Below are positions 7,818 through 13,818 of a DNA stretch of 15,078 nucleotides, one piece after another. The translations under genes and the position numbers were made by a program. How positions within the stretch are numbered: position 1 is the first letter of the stretch; the number at the start of each line of letters is the position of its first letter. Below the pieces are notes generated by a model, which saw nothing but the letters and a program-made list of their open reading frames with translations, ran no database searches and was not told the origin of the DNA. The stretch is from Pseudomonadota bacterium. GTDB taxonomy: Bacteria > Pseudomonadota > Gammaproteobacteria > Burkholderiales > Casimicrobiaceae. The DNA lies in the NCBI GenBank assembly GCA_029571495.1, contig JAKPSO010000069.1:1-15078 (forward strand), read 5' to 3'.

Positions 7818-7855
7818 TCAACCGCGACAAATAGCACGAAAAACGAGATCACCCC
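7818..7855. repeat. Right terminal inverted repeat of the Tn3-family element (outer part)
   Basis: On the minus strand from 7855 inward it starts GGGGTGATCTCG followed by TTTTTCGTGC. A leading GGGG and this wording are typical of IS1071-like Tn3 termini. The repeat probably continues inward to around 7745, but the inner limit cannot be set without the left copy. Confidence 0.65.
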
Positions 7856-7856
7856 T

Positions 7857-8240
7857 GAAATCAACGTCCGTCCAACCGAGCCAAACTCCTTTGCCGCCAT
7901 AAAGACACAGTTGCCCATGAGGCTCGTTGTGTCGACCGGAGTCGAGTACGGACTACCAGCAGCGCGGGCGCAACGGCATTGGCTCGTCTACAACTTACTC
8001 CCTGATTCACAGGTGGAACTCGAGCGCTTGCAGAAGCTACTTGGCGCACACAAGAACCAGCCTCAAAGCAAAGGCGGAATGCAAATCGGCATTGGGATCG
8101 CGCAAGAGGCCATTGCACTAAGCGCACCTGCTCTCGCTGGTTCCCGCTGGGAAAGTTGGCTGCAAGTCTCGCGGAAAGAAGGTTTCTTTGAATTGTGGTC
8201 AGGTACAACGTTCGACTTACTCGACACGGTGCCGCGTTAA
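7857..8240 (+). pseudogene. Possible 3' remnant of a gene interrupted by the transposon
   Basis: The plus-strand frame is open from the transposon edge to the TAA ending at 8240. It reads EINVRPTEPNSFAAIKTQ, then MRLVVSTGVEYGLP, and ends GFFELWSGTTFDLLDTVPR. It runs without a start codon straight into the transposon end, as expected for the tail of a disrupted gene. Internal starts exist (TTG 7911, ATG 7917), so a separate protein of about 107 residues is also possible. Composition is less GC-rich than the metal operon. I do not recognise the family. No 5' partner is visible on the far side of the transposase. Confidence 0.4.
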
Positions 8241-8887
8241 CGCCGTAAGTTTGTTTTCCGGGTGTCCGTTATGGAAAACTTCACGCGTGAGCTGGAAACG
8301 AAGCAAGTCGGTTGGTTGCGCACTTCCGCCAACGGCCATTTGTCGACGTTCGCCGTTGACGGCGTTGCATCGAAAGCAGTCACAAATCACCGCCAATAAC
8401 TCACATGTCCCCGCATCAAACATCGCGGAGGGATGTCACCTGCATCGCTAGCGCAAAGGCCCGAAGTTTCGCCACCCTTGCACGACGGACGCGCTGACGA
8501 GAGAACGTCAGCGTCCCTGAAAGCAAACCATGGCCTTGGCGAAGCAACGCGGCGACGACCGAGACGCGTTGGCGGCTCATGCCGAGCCGATGCAACCCAG
8601 CGTACTGCACTTGGTTGCTAGGGATTCCGTCCAGAACAGCGCTTGCCGCCTACGCTCTTGGAGATTTGCCGATGCAAGTAGCGGCGCTTCACATCCCTCA
8701 TTGCTGAGTAAATTCGCGTTTGGGCGCTGGCGCCATTGCTAGATCGGCCAATTTTTTGTCGCCGTCCTTGTTGCCAAAAAAATATGTGGGCTAGCTCAAT
8801 CTGACCCACTTAACGGTCGAATTGAAGACGAGAAACTTCGCGCCCCACTTTATTAATAACTACAACGTTTTGTCGCGAGTTAACTGA
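8241..8887. other. Intergenic region of about 650 bp without a convincing gene
   Basis: All frames hold only short open stretches of 40-90 codons with unremarkable protein character. One 42-codon frame starts at the ATG at 8271, without recognisable domains. The region lies between the putative gene remnant and the end of glmS and may be eroded DNA linked to the transposon insertion. The only structure I would annotate is a weak terminator for glmS near 8776-8809. Confidence 0.5.
8776..8809 (-). terminator. Candidate rho-independent terminator downstream of glmS
   Basis: On the minus strand, a GTGGG/CCCAC stem (8809-8805 with 8790-8786) encloses a 14-base loop and is followed within three bases by seven T. 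It lies about 80 bases after the glmS stop. The stem is only 5 bp, so strength is uncertain. Confidence 0.4.
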
Positions 8888-10714
8888 CTACTCGACGGTA
8901 ACGCTTTTCGCCAAATTGCGCGGTTTGTCCACGTCCGTTCCGCGCGCAGTCGCCGTGTGATACGCGAGGAGTTGCAGCGGCACTACGTGCAATATCGACG
9001 AGAGCACGCCGTAGTGCTCGGGCATGCGGATAACGTGCAGGCCTTCGCTTGACGTGATCTGGCTGTCGCCGTCGGCGAAGACGAACAGTTCGCCACCGCG
9101 AGCGCGGACTTCTTGCAAATTGCTCTTCAGTTTCTCGATCAGCGTGTCGTTCGGGGCGACGACGACGACGGGCATCGCTTCGGTGACAAGCGCGAGCGGG
9201 CCGTGTTTGAGTTCACCTGCGGGGTAGGCTTCGGCGTGGATGTAGCTGATCTCTTTGAGCTTCAATGCGCCTTCGAGCGCGATGGGGTAGTGCAAGCCGC
9301 GACCGAGGAACAGCGCGTTTTCTTTGCGCGCGAATTCTTCGGCCCAGCAGATGATTTGCGGCTCCAGCGCGAGCACGCTTGCGAGCGCGACGGGCAGGTG
9401 GCGCAAGGCTTTCAGGTGCTCTGCTTCGGCATCCGCGTTCAAGTGGCCGCGTTGTTTTGCCAGCACGAGCGTGAGAAGGAAGAGGGCCGCAAGCTGCGTG
9501 GTGAACGCTTTGGTCGACGCCACGCCGATCTCAACACCCGCGCGCGTGATGTACGCGAGCGCGCATTCGCGCACCATCGCGCTGGTGCTGACGTTGCAGA
9601 TCGTGAGTGTGTGGGCGTGACCGAGCGAGCGCGCGTGTTTGAGCGCGGCCATCGTGTCGGCGGTTTCGCCGGATTGCGAAATGGTGACGATCAACGCGCG
9701 CGGATTCGGCACGCTGTCGCGGTAACGATATTCGCTCGCGACTTCGACGTTGCACGGAATTTTCGCGATGCTCTCTAACCAGTATTTCGCGGTGAGGCCG
9801 CTGTAGTAGCTCGTGCCGCACGCGAGGATCAACACGCTGTCGATCTCACTGAAGACACGCGCCGCGTCCGCACCGAAGAGGTCGGGCACGATGCCTTCGA
9901 CGCCTTCCAAGGTGTCTGCAATCGCGCGCGGTTGCTCGAAAATTTCTTTCTGCATGTAGTGGCGATACGGTCCGAGTTCGACCGCGCCGGAGTGCGCGTG
10001 CACGGTCTTCACGGGGCGCTCGGCGCTCGTGAGTTCGCGACCCGCACGGTCCATGATCCACACGCGGCCCAGCTGCAAATCAACGACGTCGCCTTCTTCG
10101 AGATAGACGATTTGGTCAGTCACTCCCGCAAGCGCCATCGCGTCGCTCGCCAAGAAGTTTTCGCCTTTACCGACGCCGACGATCAGCGGCGAACCCGCGC
10201 GTGCACCGACCACGCGATGCGGTTCGTCGCGACAGAACACGGCAATCGCGAACGCACCCGTGAGGCGCGTTACTGCGGCTTGCACCGCCATGAGCAGATC
10301 GCCGTCGTAGAAATGATCGACGAGATGCGCGATGACTTCGGTGTCGGTTTGGCTCTCGAAGTGGTAGCCACGCGCTTTGAGTTCGCCGCGCAGCTCGTCG
10401 TGGTTTTCGATGATGCCGTTGTGCACGAGCGCAATGAGATCACGCGAGAAATGCGGATGCGCGTTTTTCACGGCAGGCGCGCCATGCGTGGCCCAACGCG
10501 TGTGCGCAATGCCGGTGAAGCCTTCGAGATGGGTGTCGGTCACTTCGCGCGCGAGTTCGGCTACGCGGCTCGTGCTACGCGCGCGCTTGAGACCGCCGTC
10601 CGCGTGCACGGCAACGCCGCAAGAGTCATAGCCGCGGTATTCAAGCCGCTTGAGCCCCTCGACGAGGATGGGGGTGATATTGCGAGAGGCGACGGCGCCG
10701 ACGATGCCACACAT
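8888..10714 (-). CDS. glmS: Glutamine--fructose-6-phosphate aminotransferase (isomerizing)
   Basis: Cytoplasmic enzyme making glucosamine-6-phosphate from fructose-6-phosphate and glutamine, the entry step to UDP-GlcNAc for peptidoglycan and lipopolysaccharide. 608 residues, the standard length. The start at 10714 gives MCGIVGAVASRNITPILVEG, so Cys2 becomes the N-terminal nucleophile after Met removal. A GGAG lies upstream. The frame extends further to 11038, but that would bury the catalytic Cys and is rejected. The glutaminase domain shows TRWATHG, HNGIIENHDELR, SQTDTEVIAHLVDHF and YRHYMQKEIFEQP. The isomerase half has two SIS domains with ACGTSYYSG, TISQSGETADT, GVEIGVASTKAFTTQL and LKEISYIHAEAYPAGELKHG. 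It ends with the conserved DKPRNLAKSVTVE. No glmU is visible. A divergent Lrp/AsnC regulator lies upstream. There is no sign of a glmS ribozyme. Confidence 0.98.
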   Translation of the reverse strand: MCGIVGAVASRNITPILVEGLKRLEYRGYDSCGVAVHADGGLKRARSTSRVAELAREVTDTHLEGFTGIAHTRWATHGAPAVKNAHPHFSRDLIALVHNGIIENHDELRGELKARGYHFESQTDTEVIAHLVDHFYDGDLLMAVQAAVTRLTGAFAIAVFCRDEPHRVVGARAGSPLIVGVGKGENFLASDAMALAGVTDQIVYLEEGDVVDLQLGRVWIMDRAGRELTSAERPVKTVHAHSGAVELGPYRHYMQKEIFEQPRAIADTLEGVEGIVPDLFGADAARVFSEIDSVLILACGTSYYSGLTAKYWLESIAKIPCNVEVASEYRYRDSVPNPRALIVTISQSGETADTMAALKHARSLGHAHTLTICNVSTSAMVRECALAYITRAGVEIGVASTKAFTTQLAALFLLTLVLAKQRGHLNADAEAEHLKALRHLPVALASVLALEPQIICWAEEFARKENALFLGRGLHYPIALEGALKLKEISYIHAEAYPAGELKHGPLALVTEAMPVVVVAPNDTLIEKLKSNLQEVRARGGELFVFADGDSQITSSEGLHVIRMPEHYGVLSSILHVVPLQLLAYHTATARGTDVDKPRNLAKSVTVE

Positions 10715-11028
10715 AGGTTGGACTCCGGGGTGAGTGAGCGATGGCGCGCGCTGCTGGCTTCTTCGACAGTCGCTGGGTACTTGTGGGAGCGGCGCTTCGA
10801 CAGGCTCAGCACTAAAGGCGAGCCCGCGATTGCTTGCCGGTTTGTGGCCGCCAATCGCGGGCAAGCCCGCTCCCACAGAGAACGGCGCGTCATCGCACGC
10901 AGTTTGGGATGCGGAAGCATAGTCAGGGCTGCGCGAAGTTTGTGAGCAATAATGGCTGATAAGTGAATAAATATTGCATGCAGAAACACAAATGCAATAA
11001 TTGAGCAAATATGTGTTACTGATGCAAT
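10715..11028. promoter_or_regulatory. Divergent control region between glmS and the Lrp/AsnC gene
   Basis: 314 bp holding the promoters of both divergent genes. The glmS-proximal part carries the nested REP-like element (10782-10877). The part next to the regulator (about 10940-11030) is strikingly AT-rich against its surroundings and contains the TGCAATA-type motifs. I could not assign -35/-10 elements with confidence. Confidence 0.6.
10782..10877. repeat. Nested REP-like palindromic element
   Basis: Outer arms TGTGGGAGCGG (10782-10792) and CCGCTCCCACA (10867-10877) are exact inverted copies. Within them lies another perfect 11-bp dyad, GCCCGCGATTG (10822-10832) with CAATCGCGGGC (10852-10862). 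The TGTGGGAGCGGGCTTGCCCGCGA wording matches, from memory, the REP sequences of Pseudomonas and related genera. A second repeat type, GCTTCGACAGGCTCAGC (10794-10810), sits directly inside the left arm. The element is within the expected glmS leader or promoter region. Confidence 0.75.
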
Positions 11029-11030
11029 AT
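10943..11030. promoter_or_regulatory. Candidate Lrp/AsnC autoregulatory operator array
   Basis: Repeated GCAATA/TATTGC words: GAGCAATAA near 10945-10952, ATATTGCAT at 10971-10979, ATGCAATAA at 10992-11000, GAGCAAATAT near 11003-11012, and ATGCAATAT at 11022-11030. The first ATATTGCAT and the last ATGCAATAT are exact inverted copies. The cores at 10972, 10993 and 11023 are 21 and 30 bp apart, about two and three helical turns, so a multimeric regulator could bind them on one face. The last copy covers the regulator's start codon. Binding is inferred. Confidence 0.5.
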
Positions 11031-11502
11031 GAACGCACTCGACGACCTCGACTTACGAATCCTCGCGATCCTTCAACAAGACGCGTCCATCGCCAATCAA
11101 GCGCTAGCCGAGCAGGTGTTCACGTCGCCCGCGACCGCAATGCGGCGCGTTCGCGCCATGACGGACGCGGGCGTGATCGAGCGGACCGTTGCGATCCTTT
11201 CGCCGGAAAAGCTTGGCGCGTCGATCACGGCGATTGTGGAAATCACGCTCGACGTGCAAAACGCGGAGTCGTTCGACGCATTTGATCGCGTTCTTGCCGC
11301 CGAGCCGGCCGTGACGCAGGTTTACCGCACCGCGCCCAACGTCGATTTCACCGTCGTCCTCACCGTGCGCGACATGCCTGCGTATCACGCGCTCGTGCAG
11401 CGGTTGTTCACAGCGGCAAACAACGTCCGCAACGTTCGCGCCCGCTTCGCGACACTACGCAGCAAATTCTCAGGCGCGCTGCCGTTGCCGGAACGGGCGT
11501 AG
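11029..11502 (+). CDS. Lrp/AsnC-family transcriptional regulator
   Basis: DNA-binding regulator of the feast/famine type, usually an octamer or dimer of dimers responding to amino acids. 157 residues, normal for the family. Residues about 4-60 form the helix-turn-helix (LDDLDLRILAILQQDASIAN, then LAEQVFTSPATAMRRVRAM). The RAM/AsnC ligand-binding domain follows (about 70-145), with KLGASITAIVEITLDVQ, a VTQVYRTAPNVDFTVVLTVRDM strand region and VRNVRARFATLRSKFSGALP. No good Shine-Dalgarno precedes the ATG at 11029, so translation may be weak or from a very short leader. It is divergent from glmS and convergent with the solute-binding protein gene. Autoregulation is likely from the repeated motifs overlapping the start; control of glmS is possible but unproven. 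The effector cannot be told from sequence. Confidence 0.92.
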   Translation: MNALDDLDLRILAILQQDASIANQALAEQVFTSPATAMRRVRAMTDAGVIERTVAILSPEKLGASITAIVEITLDVQNAESFDAFDRVLAAEPAVTQVYRTAPNVDFTVVLTVRDMPAYHALVQRLFTAANNVRNVRARFATLRSKFSGALPLPERA

Positions 11503-11776
11503 CGCGAATGGTTTTTCGCCTCAAACGACCGCTAGCTGGCGTTTACAACTCATTTGTCTCGGTAGTTGACTAACCGCTAGAAACGCCGCTAACGGCCAAC
11601 CAGCGGTCGCTAGAGCCAAAAAGCTGTTTCAGAACGTCTGCCTGCAAGACCTAATCGGTAGGCGACGACTTGGCGTCGCTCGGTGCAATGGGGAAGCGCG
11701 GCCGAGTCGGCGCCTAAATCATCGCTTCGACGCAACCGAGCTTCATGATTCCCAAACGAATTGCAGTTTCACGACG
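11503..11776. other. Convergent intergenic region with a large imperfect dyad
   Basis: 274 bp between the ends of the regulator (plus) and a solute-binding protein gene (minus). It has no convincing ORF. Near the left end is a small GCGAA/TTCGC hairpin without a T-tract. The main structure is the dyad at 11526-11609. I see no canonical rho-independent terminator for either gene. Confidence 0.5.
11526..11609. repeat. Imperfect long inverted repeat (two-step stem)
   Basis: The outer stem is CGACCGCT (11526-11533) with AGCGGTCG (11602-11609). The inner stem is GGCGTTT (11538-11544) with AAACGCC (11581-11587). CTAGC/GCTAG words recur in and around it, and the right internal loop carries an extra GGCC-containing segment. 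It could be a structured RNA end, a bidirectional terminator or a decayed small mobile palindrome. Confidence 0.6.
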
Positions 11777-13564
11777 TCAAGACTTCGGCCGTTTCGTTTC
11801 GTCGATGTCCATGAGGTGCATGAAGTGATCGCGGAACGGGATGCGCTTGAAGTTCACGAGCCACGGTTGTGTGAGCACGTTGCGGTAGCGGAAGATGCCC
11901 GGTTGCCACACGGAATACACGCCAGCCAGCTCGTTCATCGCTTTGTAAAGTGCATAGCGTTCCGGCCCTAGTGGCAGTTTCTGCGCGCGCTCATAAAGCT
12001 CGTCGAATTGCTTCAGATTGAAGCGCGAAAAATTCGACTGCCCGATGCTCTTGCTGTAGAAAAGTTGCAGGAACGAGTTGCCGTCAGTGCCGCTCGATGT
12101 CCACGCCAAATTCCAGAACTGCAACTGACCGGCGCGGCCTTGCTTAAGGAGATCGGGCCATTTTTGCGTGTTGAATTTCACTTTGATGCCGATGAGATCA
12201 AACGCTTTTTTCCACAACTCGTCATGTTCACGATCAAGCGCGCGGGTTGACGAAGATTTGGTGATGACCAGCGGCGAACCGTCCGGCATTTCGCGGAAGC
12301 CATCGCCGTCGCGATCTTTGTAGCCAAACTTGTCAAGCAGCGCCTTTGCCAACTCAATGTCTTGCCTGTTGTTGTTGGGTTTGTTGGCGATGTGACCCGT
12401 TTGCGTGGGTGGGATCACCTGGCTCGCGGGCGTGCCCTGATTGCGGAATACGATGCGCACGTAATCCTCAATCGGGAAGGCCATGATGATGGCGCGGCGC
12501 AGCGCGATTTTCTCCGGCGTGTAGCCGCCGACGACCGGGTCTTCCATGTTGAAGTATTCGAAGCCAACCGCCGGGTCCATCGTGCGCACATGGCCAACGT
12601 TCTTCGCGGCGAGTTCGCGCGAAAGCTTGCCGTTTTCTAGGATGCTGCCGACGAGATCGGTGCCGACGTATTCGTAGTCGAGCGTACCTTCCTTGAACGA
12701 CAGTAGGCGTGGATTTCCTTCCTCGATGAAGCGAATATCAACGTTGCCCACGAGCGGCAATTTTTTGCCCTTGTTCCGAGCGAGTACGTCTGCGTCTGCT
12801 GCTTCGCCTTCGGTTGGAAAAAACGTTTCCCGGTAATTTGGGTTAGCTGTGAGCACAAGCTTGTTGCCTTTCACCCACTCTTTGACGCGATACGGTCCGA
12901 CGCCTACTGGATTGGTCATGATGCGACCACCCGGATCGCGGTAGGCCTCCACCACTTCGCGCGCCACCGGTGCCCAGTTGTATTGAACCATCAGTTCGGT
13001 CAACAAATAGTCTGGCCGTGTGAGTTTGAGCTGAACGGTGTATTTGTCGAGCGCCTTGAGCCCTTCGATCGGTTTGTCGTAATCGAATTTGCCAGACTTT
13101 TTGGCCTCAGCGACCAGCTCGTCCGCGCCCATGAGCTTGCCGTCGATGTGCCACAGGTTCGGCGAAATGATTTTCGGGTCGAGCATCCGCTTCCACGTGT
13201 AGACGAGATCGGTCGCTGTCAGCTCGCGCTTCACGCCCTTAAACACCGGGTCGTCAGAAAAGAATTGCCCCTTCTTGATGCGAATAACCCACGTCAATCC
13301 GTCCGCAGAAATTTCCGGCAACCCATCGGCGATAGATCCTGTAAGCCGCACAGGCCGCACGTAGTAATCAAACACGTACATCGTGCCGAAAATTTCGTTG
13401 TTCACGTATCCAGAGTACGAGTCGTTTGTGGCTTGTGGATCAAAGCCCGTTACATCGGTTGGAAACGCAATCCGCAGCGTCTTGTTCATATCTGTCGCCT
13501 GAACCGGCAATGCAGGCAAAGCTAGCGTTGCGATGGCCGCGCAGGTCAGTAGCAGTCGCTTCAT
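11777..13564 (-). CDS. ABC transporter solute-binding protein, family 5 (oligopeptide/dipeptide type)
   Basis: Periplasmic binding protein that would deliver peptides or a similar solute to an ABC importer. 595 residues from the ATG at 13564, with a clear Sec signal peptide (MKRLLLTCAAIATLALPALP, cleavage near VQA). The mature part follows the SBP_bac_5 pattern: LRIAFPTDVTGFDPQATND, DGLTWVIRIKKGQFFSDDPVF, PVGVGPYRVKEWVKGNKLVL, FEYFNMEDPVVGGYTPEKIA, LRRAIIMAFPIEDYVRIVF and LLDKFGYKDRDGDGFREMPD. There is no lipobox cysteine. No permease or ATPase genes are visible next to it. A close paralogue lies upstream in the same direction, 254 bp away across an inverted repeat pair. Substrate is not predictable; peptide is only the family default. 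Confidence 0.92.
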   Translation of the reverse strand: MKRLLLTCAAIATLALPALPVQATDMNKTLRIAFPTDVTGFDPQATNDSYSGYVNNEIFGTMYVFDYYVRPVRLTGSIADGLPEISADGLTWVIRIKKGQFFSDDPVFKGVKRELTATDLVYTWKRMLDPKIISPNLWHIDGKLMGADELVAEAKKSGKFDYDKPIEGLKALDKYTVQLKLTRPDYLLTELMVQYNWAPVAREVVEAYRDPGGRIMTNPVGVGPYRVKEWVKGNKLVLTANPNYRETFFPTEGEAADADVLARNKGKKLPLVGNVDIRFIEEGNPRLLSFKEGTLDYEYVGTDLVGSILENGKLSRELAAKNVGHVRTMDPAVGFEYFNMEDPVVGGYTPEKIALRRAIIMAFPIEDYVRIVFRNQGTPASQVIPPTQTGHIANKPNNNRQDIELAKALLDKFGYKDRDGDGFREMPDGSPLVITKSSSTRALDREHDELWKKAFDLIGIKVKFNTQKWPDLLKQGRAGQLQFWNLAWTSSGTDGNSFLQLFYSKSIGQSNFSRFNLKQFDELYERAQKLPLGPERYALYKAMNELAGVYSVWQPGIFRYRNVLTQPWLVNFKRIPFRDHFMHLMDIDETKRPKS

Positions 13565-13655
13565 ACTTCAGCGCTCGTCATAAGAAATTGAAGCGTGGAT
13601 TATCGCTGTAGATTCCTCGCCCATGTCGCAGGAAATTCGCATATCGCTTTCGATG

Positions 13656-13702
13656 CCTCCCCTGCGAAGTAGGGGAGGTGCCCCAACGGGGCGGTGGGGT
13701 TG
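13656..13702. repeat. Interspersed GC-rich repeat, copy 1 of inverted pair
   Basis: It consists of a hairpin CCTCCCC...GGGGAGG (13657-13678), a second small hairpin GCCCC-AAC-GGGGC (13680-13692), and a tail GGTGGGGTT. The layout is that of short interspersed palindromic repeats common in alpha- and betaproteobacterial genomes. It lies between the two solute-binding protein genes. Confidence 0.75.
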
Positions 13703-13738
13703 ACTGTGGCGCAAGCTCAACCGAACTCGTAAGTAACG

Positions 13739-13784
13739 AACCCCTCCGGCGCTTCGCACCACCTCCCCGGCTGCGCAGGAGAGG
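13739..13784. repeat. Interspersed GC-rich repeat, copy 2 of inverted pair
   Basis: Read on the minus strand it repeats the layout of copy 1: CCTCTCC...GGGGAGG hairpin, small GGTGC-GAA-GCGCC hairpin, then GGAGGGGTT. Arm sequences differ from copy 1 but the changes in the second hairpin keep its pairing. The copies face each other across about 36 bp. Confidence 0.75.
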
Positions 13785-13818
13785 CAAACTGCGTCCGCGT
13801 GTAGCCCGCAAATGATGA

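Larger units (their letters stand above)
4703..7855 (-). mobile_element. IS1071-like Tn3-family element; right end identified, left end not found
   Basis: It consists of one transposase gene and no resolvase, as in the IS1071 group. At the right, reading inward from 7855, the sequence begins GGGGTGATCTCGTTTTTCGT, very close to my recollection of the IS1071 terminus (GGGGTCTCCTCGTTTTCAGT). The right boundary is therefore placed at 7855, leaving 216 bp between the end and the tnpA ATG, as expected for a group with inverted repeats of about 110 bp. No GGGGT-type terminus with this sequence was found between the tnpA stop and the copper operon, so the left boundary given is only the end of the gene. 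The five bases after the right end are TGAAA; no partner target duplication could be located. Confidence 0.75.

Noticed and set aside
8416..8610. 64-codon minus-strand frame in the intergenic region with a vague helix-turn-helix look (MSRQRVSVVAALLRQGHG)
   Set aside because: Too short, no recognisable domain and no support from neighbours or a ribosome-binding site.
8786..8850. CTGACCCACTTAACGGTCGA-like text reminiscent of insertion-sequence ends
   Set aside because: No inverted partner, transposase fragment or target duplication found nearby; similarity rests on memory only.
9932..10945. Long plus-strand open frame (337 codons) opposite glmS
   Set aside because: It is antisense to a full-length, unmistakable glmS; GC-rich codon use leaves long open frames on the opposite strand and the translation has no protein-family character.
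10715..11028. glmS ribozyme upstream of glmS
   Set aside because: Known glmS ribozymes are in Gram-positive bacteria and no matching core was seen; the structured sequence here is explained by the REP-like element.
10715..11038. N-terminal extension of the glmS frame by 108 codons
   Set aside because: It would bury the catalytic N-terminal Cys of MCGIVG and runs through the REP element and the regulator's promoter.
13656..13784. Inverted repeat pair read as a CRISPR or integron attC array
   Set aside because: Only two copies, inverted not direct, with no spacer regularity and no integrase or cas genes.
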